Assembly (NCBI GenBank): GCA_002633115.1
Contig: NWBJ01000007.1
Coordinates: 1 to 32,948 of the forward strand
Length of the DNA stretch: 32,948 nucleotides
Origin: Muribaculaceae bacterium Zag1
GTDB lineage: Bacteria > Bacteroidota > Bacteroidia > Bacteroidales > Muribaculaceae
Reading direction: 5' to 3'
Shown here piece after piece: positions 1-8,145 of this stretch (position 1 is its first letter; every line of letters starts with the position of its first letter). The translations under genes and the position numbers were made by a program. The notes beneath the pieces were generated by a model, which saw only the letters and a program-made list of their open reading frames with translations, ran no database searches and was not told the origin of the DNA.

Positions 1-199
1 TGGGCGGGAATGCTCCGTTTTGTGCCATCGCTTTTCATCGGCGACCTCCTTTTCTTGTGCCGTATTTGTTCTCTGAATCACTATGGTCAGAGTAGAATTA
101 GAAAGTAAGAACCTTTTGAAAAGGAGTTCTCCAAGGATACACCGTTGCCTTTTGTTTTCGACTGGATTAGATTTTTAAAGAGAAGGGAACCAATGGCTA

Positions 200-240
200 A
201 AAAACAACCCCGATAGCTTGACGAATCAGAGGCTACGGGG
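200..240 (-). terminator. Intrinsic terminator of the minus-strand nuclease gene
   Basis: An inverted repeat pairs CCCCG (208-212) with CGGGG (236-240) and TAGC (214-217) with GCTA (232-235), with one bulged A. On the minus strand it is followed by a T-rich run, read on the plus strand as the A-rich stretch at 199-207. It lies about 45 bp past the stop codon of the DUF1016 gene. Bases 1-200 hold no gene I can support. Confidence 0.6.
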
Positions 241-283
241 AATAAACAGTGCAAAGCTAATAAAAAATTTTTAAACTACATTT

Positions 284-1360
284 CTATTTGTCTTCAGAAG
301 ATAATTTCTCAAGATTACTCTCAATTTCTTCAATGGTTGGTAAGGCAGATTTGAAGTCAGCAGGATATAATTGTGATAGCTGATACTCGGATATTCCAAT
401 GGGTGCCGTTGTTGTTTCTAAGGCATATTGAGCTACTATATTATCCTTGTCACGACAAATTAGCAGACCTATAGTTGGATTGTCATATTCACCTCTCAAC
501 TGATGATTAATTGCCGAAACGTAGAAGCTCAATTGGCCCAAATACTCTGGCTTAAAGGTCGTAACTTTCAGTTCCACAACGCAATACGCCCTAATGCGAG
601 TATTGTAAAAGAGTAAATCGGGAAAGAATTCTTGAGAACCTACTGGAAGATGGAGCTGTCGTCCCATAAAGGCAAATCCGGTGCCGAGAGCAAGAAGAAA
701 TTTGGTAACATTGGCAACAAGGGCATCTTCCAACTCTCGCTCAACATATCCATCACGCATGGCTAAGAAATTAAAAAGGTAAGAATCCTTAGTCATTTGT
801 TGAGCTAAATCCCCCTGTGGAGGAGGAAGAACCTTTTGAAAATTAGTTACAGCCTTACCATGATTTTCATACAGAGAAGTTTTTAAATAATTGGCCAGTA
901 CGTCTCGGCTCCAACTGCTATCCAACGTCTGACGTACAAAGAAGATCGCTTTGTCGGGATTCTTCTTGCATTTGTCGATTATAATTCTTTGATGATACCA
1001 TGGAATTGAGCAAATCAAGGCCAATAATTCAAAATCGTCCACACCCTGTGGACGATTTTCTACTCGCTGATTATAAAGCGAATAGAAGTAGTACATATAT
1101 TTTATATTGGTAACTGAGAACCCTTTGTCATCAGGAAGCTCCATTTGCATATCTCTGCTTAAGGTCTCGTAAAATTTGGAGCCATAAGTATTGGAATATT
1201 GCTTTTGAGCAATGTCACGGCCCACGCTCCAATAATATTCTAATAGAATTCGGTTCGATTCGACAGTTGCTTTAAGACGTGCCGAAAGATACCTTTGCTT
1301 GAGTTCTTTTACCCAAGCACGATAGGATTTATCTTGAGAAAGAGTAATATTAGTTTCCAT
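284..1360 (-). CDS. DUF1016/YhcG-family PD-(D/E)XK nuclease domain protein
   Basis: A 358-residue protein with the two-part layout of the DUF1016 (YhcG) family. The N-terminal half (about 15-175) is the helical DUF1016_N region, including YYWSVGRDI near 42-50. The C-terminal half (about 185-345) carries a PD-(D/E)XK nuclease core: E211, D248 in FFPDLL, E263-x-K265 in VVELK, and Q276 in YLGQLSFY. All core residues are present, so the fold is probably active. Family members are often seen near restriction-modification and other defence genes, but the substrate is not established. The ATG at 1360 is well placed. A TTG-initiated ORF ends 17 bp upstream on the same strand and could be co-transcribed. 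A terminator follows the gene. The family call is firm; the biological role is open. Confidence 0.85.
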   Translation of the reverse strand: METNITLSQDKSYRAWVKELKQRYLSARLKATVESNRILLEYYWSVGRDIAQKQYSNTYGSKFYETLSRDMQMELPDDKGFSVTNIKYMYYFYSLYNQRVENRPQGVDDFELLALICSIPWYHQRIIIDKCKKNPDKAIFFVRQTLDSSWSRDVLANYLKTSLYENHGKAVTNFQKVLPPPQGDLAQQMTKDSYLFNFLAMRDGYVERELEDALVANVTKFLLALGTGFAFMGRQLHLPVGSQEFFPDLLFYNTRIRAYCVVELKVTTFKPEYLGQLSFYVSAINHQLRGEYDNPTIGLLICRDKDNIVAQYALETTTAPIGISEYQLSQLYPADFKSALPTIEEIESNLEKLSSEDK

Positions 1361-1377
1361 ATTGCGAAGTTACGAAA

Positions 1378-1902
1378 TTATTTTGAATCTTCAATAATTT
1401 TCAAGTCCTTATCCACTTTATAAAGCGGTTGGGCAAAGGCAACGCACATTAGGGCGAAGATGTCGCCAAGTTCGAGCATGGTGTAACGATGTATGGCTTC
1501 GCTGCCTACCTTGTGTAAACCCGATATATATTGGTTGATTTGAACCTTATTCATCATATCTTCATGGGTGGCACGGCATAGTTTATTGCAGCCATATTCA
1601 TAGAGAGGTTTATAGACATTATCGCTGATAGAGGCATCGAATTCCTTTACCTTGCGGTCGATGGCGCAGTGCTTAAGCAACTGGCGTATCTTTACATTAT
1701 AACCGCTCTTACCACTCGGATACTTGATAATGGTAAAGTTGAATGGTCGTTTCTTTATAATGTCAAAGGCGAACTTGACGATAGGGGTATGAATCTCTTC
1801 CTTGCGGATGTTCTCGCGCAATTTGCACAACAAAATCAAATATTTGCACAACAATTTTCTAATAGTATTTAAGTTAGTCTTTAATAAGTCGTTGTAAGTC
1901 AA
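1378..1902 (-). CDS. Hypothetical protein, possibly a gene remnant
   Basis: An open frame of 174 codons whose first possible start is TTG at 1902; the first ATG in frame comes only around residue 116. I recognise no domain. The N-terminal part is rich in Leu, Lys and Cys and contains a seven-residue repeat (LLCK...LLCK). That repeat is encoded by two copies of the 13-mer ATTTGCACAACAA on the plus strand (1821-1833 and 1842-1854). The second half reads like ordinary protein. No Bacteroidetes -7 box was found upstream. The stop is 17 bp before the DUF1016 gene on the same strand. It may be a genuine small gene with a TTG start, or the 3' part of a decayed gene. Confidence 0.4.
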   Translation of the reverse strand: MTYNDLLKTNLNTIRKLLCKYLILLCKLRENIRKEEIHTPIVKFAFDIIKKRPFNFTIIKYPSGKSGYNVKIRQLLKHCAIDRKVKEFDASISDNVYKPLYEYGCNKLCRATHEDMMNKVQINQYISGLHKVGSEAIHRYTMLELGDIFALMCVAFAQPLYKVDKDLKIIEDSK

Positions 1903-1968
1903 TAAATACTATTAAATTTATGCTACATAATATTTAAAATAAGGAGTCCCATTCGCGGCTCCCCTCAA

Positions 1969-2009
1969 AGAGGTAAGTTTCTGATTAGAAACTTGTCTCT
2001 TTTTATTTT
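1969..2009 (+). terminator. Orphan intrinsic terminator-like hairpin
   Basis: The arms AAGTTTCT (1975-1982) and AGAAACTT (1987-1994) flank a GATT loop. The stem is extended outward by AGAG/CTCT pairing and followed by a T-rich tract (2000-2009). It reads as a plus-strand terminator, but no plus-strand gene ends just before it. Confidence 0.5.
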
Positions 2010-2033
2010 ACCGAATATTTTGGATCTCCAAAT

Positions 2034-2052
2034 CTCCCCCAGATTGGGGGAG
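2034..2052. repeat. Short GC-rich palindrome
   Basis: CTCCCCCA and TGGGGGAG form a perfect 8-bp stem around the three-base loop GAT. It lies between the orphan terminator and the next gene. It resembles a REP-type hairpin but could belong to the leader of the gene at 2131. Confidence 0.45.
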
Positions 2053-2130
2053 GAAGAATCCGTAGGAGATGAGAACCAAAATAATGGCTGAATCGTTGAG
2101 AGTATAGGAACCACTAAAAACGGATGTACT

Positions 2131-2643
2131 ATGAAAAGAATACTGTTTACATTGATTGTGGGCTTGGCTGCGATGCTGAGCGCATCGGCCTTGACATTTC
2201 AGGAGGCGTTTGACGAGGTTAAGGCTCTGCCCGACGGGAAAGGGATGACCACCGAGGATGTCATCAATAAGACCTTAAAGTCTGTGAGCTTTCCTATCCA
2301 AAACCTAGCCTGCTGTGTCAAAAGCGGCCAATCAGCCGAAGACACCGAGTATTATGGAAATTCCCTCTTCTCCATCATGGACCATATAGATCCTGCTACT
2401 CTTGTTAAGGCATACGGAGATGACCAGGTACTGTTCTCAATTTTCGCTCAAGAGTCACAGAGCAAAGGCCAATATGACATACTGGTGCTCTATGACAATG
2501 CTGAGAAGGGATTTTGTGTAGCGATGCTTGGGCAAATCACAGCCGCACAGTACCAATTGCTGCAGCAAGGTTGCATCATAGCCTACGATAAGAATACTAA
2601 CATCTGCCTATATATCGAAGCCTTCGGCTTTGGCGGTGATTAA
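2131..2643 (+). CDS. Small exported protein of unknown function
   Basis: A 170-residue protein with a clear signal peptide: basic start MKR, hydrophobic core to about residue 16, and an ASA cleavage site near residue 20. The mature part is about 150 residues and has a predicted alternating strand/helix pattern. The segment YDILVLYDNAEKGFCVAML with the following helix faintly recalls DUF4252-type Bacteroidetes proteins, but the match is too weak to assign. No lipobox is present, so the product is probably periplasmic or secreted. A very strong terminator lies 20 bp after the stop, and the gene appears to be transcribed alone. No canonical -7 box was found upstream. Function unknown. Confidence 0.75.
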   Translation: MKRILFTLIVGLAAMLSASALTFQEAFDEVKALPDGKGMTTEDVINKTLKSVSFPIQNLACCVKSGQSAEDTEYYGNSLFSIMDHIDPATLVKAYGDDQVLFSIFAQESQSKGQYDILVLYDNAEKGFCVAMLGQITAAQYQLLQQGCIIAYDKNTNICLYIEAFGFGGD

Positions 2644-2663
2644 TGGCTGCTATCGATATTACT

Positions 2664-2705
2664 AAACCATAAGAGGGGCTCGACAAGGAGCCCCTCTTAT
2701 GGTTT
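2664..2705 (+). terminator. Strong intrinsic terminator
   Basis: A perfect 18-bp stem (2664-2681 with 2688-2705) and a six-base loop GACAAG, followed by TATTTATT. It closes the exported-protein gene. It also shows that an ATG at 2699, which lies inside the stem, is not the start of the next gene. Confidence 0.85.
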
Positions 2706-2742
2706 ATTTATTGGGGATTTTGGCCATAAAAAACCAATATAA

Positions 2743-2774
2743 TTTGAGTAGGTGGGAGAAATTCGCTAAATTTG
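2743..2774 (+). promoter_or_regulatory. Bacteroidetes-type promoter
   Basis: TTTG at 2743-2746, a 20-nt spacer, then TAAATTTG at 2767-2774: a full match to the -33/-7 consensus of the Bacteroidetes housekeeping sigma factor. Transcription should start around 2780, which places the start codon of the next gene at 2798. Confidence 0.75.
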
Positions 2775-2797
2775 CCATCGATAAAAAACGATGTGCC

Positions 2798-3751
2798 ATG
2801 AAGAAGAACCATCACGATTATAGCGAGCCAGGGTTATTTTGGATAGCCATAGAGAGCGGCGATGCGCTCGGACTGTTCGACAAAGAACTATGCGAAGTGA
2901 TGGTATCTCAACTTGGACAAGAAGTATGCCGAATCGCCCAGAAGCGTCTGCCAACTCGATACCCCAACCTATCAATCCCTTACATAAACATAGCGCCCAC
3001 GGCGCTCAACATAATCGTGAGCGTGGAGAAGCCATTTCGCGAGGGCGAACATTTGGGCAAAGTAATTACCAGTCTGCGCAAATGGTGCAACAAGGCTTAT
3101 TGGGGCCAATACGCCTATCACGGCGAGCAACTGTTTGGCAAGGGCTACCGCGACCAACCACTCGCTGAGGCCCACCTTGGGGCTTGGATTGATTACATAG
3201 ATAAAGAACTGCAACGCTTCTGGATGCATGCCAGATATCCCGAGCTTAATACAACAATCAACACCGTAAGCATTTCGGGCCAGGATTTTATGGCAGTTGG
3301 TTCGCCTTTCCTGCTTGACATCCCATACAAAGAAGCGGTAATTGCATCCGATGCCGAGAGTACTGCCTCATTCAAGCAGATATTCAGCCGCTGGGCAGAA
3401 TGCGCGCAGAACGGAGGAGTATTGGTAAGCGCGGCCACCACCAATCGCGAGAGATGGGTGATGACCGAGGGTATGAAGAACGAATGGAACCTTGTCTGGG
3501 TATGCCAGACTGACCATGCGCCACGATACATTAGACACGCCAGTCCTCACGTGGCATGCAAGGCTGGCAAGCTGCTAATTCTCAGTCGGCTGCATGAGGC
3601 AGAGGACGGAATACCCTCCCTGCCCCACGAGTCGATGGTGCGATTAATCGAGAGCCTGGCTCAGGCCGCTCCTTGCGAATACTCTTTGACTATTGGACAA
3701 GATAGCGGATTCGTGAGCGTACCTCCCAAACAGTTGATCACTTATGAGTGA
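2798..3751 (+). CDS. REP-associated transposase-like (RAYT-like) protein, HUH motif degenerate
   Basis: A 317-residue protein from the ATG at 2798, chosen because an upstream in-frame ATG (2699) lies inside a terminator and before the promoter. The N-terminus (HHDYSEPGLFWIAI) matches the opening of Bacteroidales REP-associated Y1 transposases. So do the region LGKVITSLRKWCNKAYWGQY and the later FGKGYRDQ...YIDKELQRFW. The catalytic HUH segment, usually MPNHxHLL, is replaced here by APTALNII, so both metal-binding histidines are missing. The C-terminal half (from FLLDIPYKEAVIAS to RHASPHVACKAGKLLILSR) matches the extra domain that often follows the transposase in these proteins. I infer a domesticated or inactive derivative. 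It runs convergently with the AAA+ gene, with 5 bp between the two stop codons. Confidence 0.72.
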   Translation: MKKNHHDYSEPGLFWIAIESGDALGLFDKELCEVMVSQLGQEVCRIAQKRLPTRYPNLSIPYINIAPTALNIIVSVEKPFREGEHLGKVITSLRKWCNKAYWGQYAYHGEQLFGKGYRDQPLAEAHLGAWIDYIDKELQRFWMHARYPELNTTINTVSISGQDFMAVGSPFLLDIPYKEAVIASDAESTASFKQIFSRWAECAQNGGVLVSAATTNRERWVMTEGMKNEWNLVWVCQTDHAPRYIRHASPHVACKAGKLLILSRLHEAEDGIPSLPHESMVRLIESLAQAAPCEYSLTIGQDSGFVSVPPKQLITYE

Positions 3752-3756
3752 TGGGG

Positions 3757-5556
3757 TCAAGCTCTGAAACCCATTGGCTGTCGCATTGGCTTGGCAGCGG
3801 AGGGCGTTGGAGCCGGAATGTCGGCCTCCAATACCATGCTTAGGTCATTGGCCGTAGGCGATGCCATGGTGGCGATGCGATTGGCCATATTGGGGATGAT
3901 TTGGGTCTCGATGATGTTCATCACATGCCGCGCATTGCCAAATTCTTTGTCGCGATGCTCATAATCGTGGTCGAGCAATTGGGATAGAGCCACTTGCGCA
4001 CCATCAGTGAGGATGTAGCTGTTGGCGCAGAAGTAATTCTGGGCAATCTCCATCAGTTCGTCAGGCCCATAATCCTCAAATCGATAGATGTTTGACGATG
4101 GGATGCGCGAGCGCAATCCCGGATTGGCGTCAAACATCTTGAGCATCGGCTCGGTGTAGCCAGCCATGATGAGCATCCAGTCGCGCCGTTCGGGGTCGGC
4201 GAGGGCCGTGAGCAGATAATTGATCACATCGCGTCCCGGGTCTTTGGGGTCGGACTCGACATACAGCTGATAGGCCTCGTCGATGAATAGGATTCCGCCC
4301 TCGGCCTCCTCCAGGGCCTTTGTCACCTTTTCGGCCGGTGAGCCATAGTAGATGCCGAGCAATTGCGAGCGCTCGGTGACCACTACATGGCCCTTTGAGA
4401 GCACTCCTGCCTTGCGCAGTTCCTCGCCCATGATTTTGGCAACTGTGGTTTTGCCAGTGCCGGGCGAACCGAGAAACATCGAGTGGAGCGGCGGAATGAC
4501 AGTAGGCAGGCACTGCTCGCGCCTGAGCTTGAAAAAGTGCATGAGAGCCATGTAATTCTTGACCTTGCTCTTCACCTCATCAAGGCCGACCATGCGGTCG
4601 AGGCGGCTTTGTGGCTGCTCTTGCAGAAACTTATCGACCAGTTGGTCAAATTCTTTTGAGGTCTCCTCCATTTTCTTCAAGCGCTCCTCCACCATCACGC
4701 AGCCTAAGGCTGGGATATAGTCGCGGATGCGCTCGATGCCCCCGCCACAGAATATGCCGTACTCCACATCGTCGGTGCCAAACACTATTCCGGCCACTCC
4801 GTAGCCAAAAATCTGGAGCTCAGCGTAAATTGGACCAGTGATATCCTTGGCACTGTCGACAGTGCAGTGCGCCTCGATTTGTTTGAGAGTCTCATGGTCA
4901 TCTTCATACACGCTAAGCAGGCGGCATCGTTGGCTCCATCGCTCGCCATACGCATTGGTGAATTGCATCCACATTTCGGGGAGGGTCTTTGGGGTCGAGG
5001 GGAGAGGATCAAGCAAGAAGATTACCGTATATTCTCTGTCATCGTCATAGATTACCGATTTGTATTCGAGGGTGGGTTCTTCCTTGTCGCGCAGCCAAGC
5101 CTGGATGGGTTGCGCCACTCGGTAGGGGGTCATCGGGGTCAGGAAGCTGAGCTCCTTCATATCCAAAAGTTCTTCTTTGCCTTTTGGCCCGTATTTGATC
5201 AGCACAGAATAGGAGCCAACGCTAAGGGTGCCTCGCTTCAGCCATAGGTCTACGCGGGGCTGTATCGGCCCATCCCATGGGTTGACTCTTACGGTGAGTT
5301 GTTCCCAAGCCAGGGCCTGGGAGGGGTCGTCCAGCTTGACCAGCTCGACCTTCAGTTTTATCAGGCCTCCATCGTCGCCCCACCCATCGGGGGAGTGGAG
5401 GGTGAACGTCACATCTACCCATTCGGTGTTGCCGAGCAGGGGGAAGTCGGTGCGGTCATCAAAATGATTGTAACCAGGAAATTCATGGGAAATGATGCTC
5501 GTAGCATCAGCTGGGCGCACCTTAAGGTCGGTGCACCTAAGATTCATTTTTTTCAT
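3757..5556 (-). CDS. CbxX/SpoVK-type AAA+ ATPase with long unassigned N-terminal region
   Basis: A 599-residue protein. The AAA+ module (about 320-570) is of the CbbX/CfqX/SpoVK type: Walker A GSPGTGKTT at 363-371, Walker B ILFIDEAY at 422-429, arginine finger region GLRSRIP at about 480-486, and a sensor-2-like GNARHV at 540-545. Such ATPases remodel protein or nucleoprotein complexes. Residues 1-280 are rich in beta-strand pattern and look like two sandwich domains, perhaps for substrate recognition; I know no family for them. A Pro/Ala-rich tail ends the protein. There is no signal peptide, so it should be cytoplasmic. The promoter lies about 480 bp upstream, giving an unusually long leader with a 20-bp inverted repeat. 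No partner gene shares its strand nearby, so the substrate is unknown. Confidence 0.85.
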   Translation of the reverse strand: MKKMNLRCTDLKVRPADATSIISHEFPGYNHFDDRTDFPLLGNTEWVDVTFTLHSPDGWGDDGGLIKLKVELVKLDDPSQALAWEQLTVRVNPWDGPIQPRVDLWLKRGTLSVGSYSVLIKYGPKGKEELLDMKELSFLTPMTPYRVAQPIQAWLRDKEEPTLEYKSVIYDDDREYTVIFLLDPLPSTPKTLPEMWMQFTNAYGERWSQRCRLLSVYEDDHETLKQIEAHCTVDSAKDITGPIYAELQIFGYGVAGIVFGTDDVEYGIFCGGGIERIRDYIPALGCVMVEERLKKMEETSKEFDQLVDKFLQEQPQSRLDRMVGLDEVKSKVKNYMALMHFFKLRREQCLPTVIPPLHSMFLGSPGTGKTTVAKIMGEELRKAGVLSKGHVVVTERSQLLGIYYGSPAEKVTKALEEAEGGILFIDEAYQLYVESDPKDPGRDVINYLLTALADPERRDWMLIMAGYTEPMLKMFDANPGLRSRIPSSNIYRFEDYGPDELMEIAQNYFCANSYILTDGAQVALSQLLDHDYEHRDKEFGNARHVMNIIETQIIPNMANRIATMASPTANDLSMVLEADIPAPTPSAAKPMRQPMGFRA

Positions 5557-5576
5557 AAACCAAGTAAAGTGTAAAG

Positions 5577-5693
5577 TATAAGTGATAAGTGATAAGTGAT
5601 AAGTTAACCATCCGGATGGTATTGTAGGTTAAGGCATAAGTTATTAATGATGATGGCCAATCCGGATGGCTACCTTATCACTTATCACTTATA
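5577..5693. repeat. Inverted repeat cluster in the AAA+ gene leader
   Basis: The 20-mer TATAAGTGATAAGTGATAAG at 5577-5596 is repeated in perfect inversion at 5674-5693. The left arm continues the TGATAAG unit. Between the arms lie a perfect 14-bp palindrome, ACCATCCGGATGGT (607-620 of this kilobase), and a second ATCCGGATGG core at 660-669. The rest of the 5557-6109 gap holds a short GCACCG/CGGTGC hairpin (5725-5739) and no gene. Confidence 0.8.
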
Positions 5694-6032
5694 CCTTATC
5701 CCTTTCTCCAGCATGTCAAAGAGCGCACCGATTCGGTGCCCGGGCCGTTGGCGTCAGAGCATAGCAATGACGCAAGCGGGGCGAATCGCTCGGAATCGGA
5801 TTGTCGATGCTGGTGGTTGGCTTATGCCTATAGGTCAAGCCCTCGCCGTCGCAGCGAGCAATCGATTGATTGATTTGACTTGTCTATCAGCATATTGCTA
5901 TAGGTTTAGGTGTAAGTGATAAGTGAATAGGTGGCCTCTAGGCCTTCCCTATCAACTTCCTTTTTTTCTCTTTCTTGGTTTAACCTTTAACTTTTTACTT
6001 TTAACTTTATTGGTTTGATTCATAATCTGTCG

Positions 6033-6064
6033 CAAAGTTAATTCTTTTTCCCCAATTTTCCAAA
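6033..6064 (-). promoter_or_regulatory. Promoter of the CbxX-type ATPase gene
   Basis: On the minus strand, TTTG (6061-6064), a 20-nt spacer, and TAACTTTG (6033-6040). It sits between the end of the RloB-like gene and the AAA+ gene and predicts a transcript start near 6027, hence a leader of roughly 470 nt. Confidence 0.65.
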
Positions 6065-6109
6065 AAAAAATTTCATCTACCAAGAACTGTGAAACTGAGA
6101 GTTTTTCTA

Positions 6110-6727
6110 TCATATTTCCGGGAGTTCTCCTATCAGTTGTGATAACATGGAGCCAATTTCAGAGTAGGTGTGCATTCTTCCCTCTTTAGATTTGCTAATT
6201 AAAGATTTATGGGCATTCTTTATAGCTTTCGATAAGTCTCCACCGTTCTTTATAAAATGGGAATGCAATGGATTTTTCTTAAAGAAGTCTTGAGTTTTCT
6301 CATAACTACAGTAATGACGCAATACTTCCACTATTTTTTCGCATGAGTCAAATACCGCTGTGGTATACTGAAAATAATAAAGGAAGAAGAGTTCGGTGCA
6401 TCGCTCTGTTTCGATTATGTATACTCGGCAGTCAATTCCTTTCTTTGGATTCTTATGATGGCGATTGTATTTAGTCTTGAAAAGACTGTATTTTTTGGCC
6501 TCGGTCTTATTGTTCTTGTTGTCCATATCAATGAGGCAGTATACTTGAGAGTAACCTCCATCAATGGCTCTGTCTATCATCTTCGCCATCTCATCCAAAC
6601 TACTATGCTTAGGGAGCCTTGGCTGCATATTAAGGATTTGGGGAAAATGATTCTTGAGGGAGGCCATGTAATAATACTCCGTTTCCCCTTCGCCAATTAC
6701 CATAATGGCTTCACGCTGAGTGCCCAT
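6110..6727 (-). CDS. RloB-like TOPRIM-family protein (AbiLii type)
   Basis: A 205-residue protein with the RloB/TOPRIM signature. GEGETEYYY at 12-20 holds the conserved glutamate motif after a beta strand, LIDMDN at 65-70 supplies the acidic DxD motif, and ETERCTELFFLYYF at 106-119 matches the RloB segment normally of the form NPxFExWLLLHF. TOPRIM domains of this kind bind metal and act on nucleic acids in OLD-like nucleases. The gene starts one base after the stop of the ATPase gene, the same arrangement as RloA-RloB and AbiLi-AbiLii abortive-infection pairs. I therefore read the two as one anti-phage cassette. Assignment to the family is good; defence activity here is inferred. Confidence 0.82.
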   Translation of the reverse strand: MGTQREAIMVIGEGETEYYYMASLKNHFPQILNMQPRLPKHSSLDEMAKMIDRAIDGGYSQVYCLIDMDNKNNKTEAKKYSLFKTKYNRHHKNPKKGIDCRVYIIETERCTELFFLYYFQYTTAVFDSCEKIVEVLRHYCSYEKTQDFFKKNPLHSHFIKNGGDLSKAIKNAHKSLISKSKEGRMHTYSEIGSMLSQLIGELPEI

Positions 6728-6728
6728 A

Positions 6729-8006
6729 CTATGATTCGATTAAGGTAGATTTCAACATGGGGCGACATCCAATGCGGCCTGCCCTATAGGCTTTGTATAG
6801 AGATAAATTTTTGTGGATGCCGAAACTGTCGGCGCGTTGATAGAGGGAAGAAGCTGTGTCTGAATCCTTCTCCACAAACCATACAGTATATCGATTCTCA
6901 TCTATGAAATCTTCGTCCAAGAGTTGCAACTCTTGAGATGTGAAAATCAGTTGCGACTGTTCCGAATTGGTCAAGAAGAAAATAAGATAGAAGACCAAGA
7001 GCTCATAATGTAGATTTTGCTCAATCTCATCGAGCATATACACATGGGAGCCATTTATGAGTCGGTATAGGAATTTCAATTCGCCTAAGAAACTAAGGGT
7101 GCCCGCAGATTGCTCCGAAAGAGGAATCTCAAATTCTCCGCTTGAGGAACTATGGGTGAAGATTATGTCCTCTATCTTTTCCGAAAGCAATTGCATCTTC
7201 AAGGGCTCTGACAGAGTAGGATCGTTCTCAATCTTCTTCCTCATTTGAGGTGAAATCTCTCGCACTTGCTCTCGCACCTCAAATCCGAGAATGTTCACAT
7301 CGGCCTTGTCCAGCATCTGCTTGAAGAAGGCATAAGACCGAGCATCTTCCCGAATGTCTTTAAGATATTTGACCAAGGAGAAATCCCTTTCGTCCCCGTC
7401 AACTTGATGAACATGCGCCTCAATCCATTTATACAGATTCCTTAATGCCGTGGGTTGAGCCATGGGATTGAGTTTACCCAAAGTTGAAAGTACGGTGTGA
7501 TTATTCAAAGTGTTGTCTATCAAGGAAGTTTTCTCCTTGGAAGTTAGCTTTAAACTCTGCCCAAAGATAATTGAAGCGGCCTCGTTGCCTCCCACAAATT
7601 TTCTGTCGTAAATAACCGACTTATGGCCATTGGGAAAATAAAGGAGCTCTTCGCGCAGTATGACATCTGGGGTAAAACTGACTTCATAATCATATCGTAT
7701 GCCGTCGGCATAGAAAGAAACCCCCAGCCGCATGGGCAGATTTGATGCCAAGGCAAAAGGCTTACGGGCCCTCACTTTCTCCCCCAATTTAAGACAGGGC
7801 CTGTAAAGGAGATCAAACACGTTTTCTAATGCAAAGAGCATATTGCTCTTGCCCGATGCGTTTGGTCCATATAGGATGCCAAGCTTACTAATTCGCTCCT
7901 TCCCTATGGATACGGTCAATGAGGGTTCACCGCTTCGCGTCACAAACGACATGCCTTGGCGACCCTTAATCGATAAATAGTTCTCAACCCAAAATTCACG
8001 TATCAT
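6729..8006 (-). CDS. AAA15/ABC-type ATPase, RloA/AbiLi-like
   Basis: A 425-residue ATPase of the SMC/ABC-like AAA15/AAA21 group. It opens with the family's MIREFWVENYLSIKG start. It has Walker A GPNASGKS at 47-54, an ABC-signature-like segment LSEQSAGT at 296-303, and Walker B VYMLDEIEQNLH at 322-333, followed by FTSQELQLLD where a switch histidine is often found. This family partners with RloB proteins in RloAB and AbiL phage-defence systems and with other toxic effectors elsewhere. The RloB-like gene follows after a one-base gap, so translation is probably coupled. The promoter lies at 8051-8082. Its -33 region lies inside one arm of a 51-bp inverted repeat, so this cassette borders the rearrangement-prone segment to its right. 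Confidence 0.85.
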   Translation of the reverse strand: MIREFWVENYLSIKGRQGMSFVTRSGEPSLTVSIGKERISKLGILYGPNASGKSNMLFALENVFDLLYRPCLKLGEKVRARKPFALASNLPMRLGVSFYADGIRYDYEVSFTPDVILREELLYFPNGHKSVIYDRKFVGGNEAASIIFGQSLKLTSKEKTSLIDNTLNNHTVLSTLGKLNPMAQPTALRNLYKWIEAHVHQVDGDERDFSLVKYLKDIREDARSYAFFKQMLDKADVNILGFEVREQVREISPQMRKKIENDPTLSEPLKMQLLSEKIEDIIFTHSSSSGEFEIPLSEQSAGTLSFLGELKFLYRLINGSHVYMLDEIEQNLHYELLVFYLIFFLTNSEQSQLIFTSQELQLLDEDFIDENRYTVWFVEKDSDTASSLYQRADSFGIHKNLSLYKAYRAGRIGCRPMLKSTLIES

Positions 8007-8050
8007 AGACCAAAATCAGTAATTTTGAGGGTATTTTCGTAATTTTATTA

Positions 8051-8082
8051 CAAAATTACATCAAAAATTCGACATTTCCAAG
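8051..8082 (-). promoter_or_regulatory. Promoter of the ATPase-RloB pair
   Basis: Minus-strand TAATTTTG at 8051-8058 and CTTG (one off TTTG) at 8079-8082 with a 20-nt spacer, about 45 bp before the start codon. The -33 element lies in the 51-bp repeat arm. Confidence 0.55.
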
Positions 8083-8111
8083 AATTTTCGTGAATTCTTC
8101 CCATAGGGCAT
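8061..8111. repeat. Left arm of a 51-bp inverted repeat
   Basis: This stretch recurs in inverted orientation at 12284-12334 with 50 of 51 bases identical. Inside each arm, AAGAATT and AATTCTT can pair, so each copy is also a small hairpin. Confidence 0.9.
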
Positions 8112-8145
8112 GATCATTTTAGAATCCATAGAAATAATGTATGAA

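Noticed and set aside
1-38. Possible minus-strand gene starting at 38 after an AGGAGG sequence and leaving the window
   Set aside because: Only 12 codons are visible, and Shine-Dalgarno sites are weak evidence in Bacteroidetes.
2699-2797. N-terminal extension of the RAYT-like protein from an ATG at 2699
   Set aside because: The ATG lies inside the 18-bp terminator stem and upstream of the consensus promoter at 2743-2774.
4867-5574. Several plus-strand frames opposite the CbxX-type ATPase
   Set aside because: They are shadows of the 599-codon gene, which has intact AAA+ motifs; the antisense frames have none.
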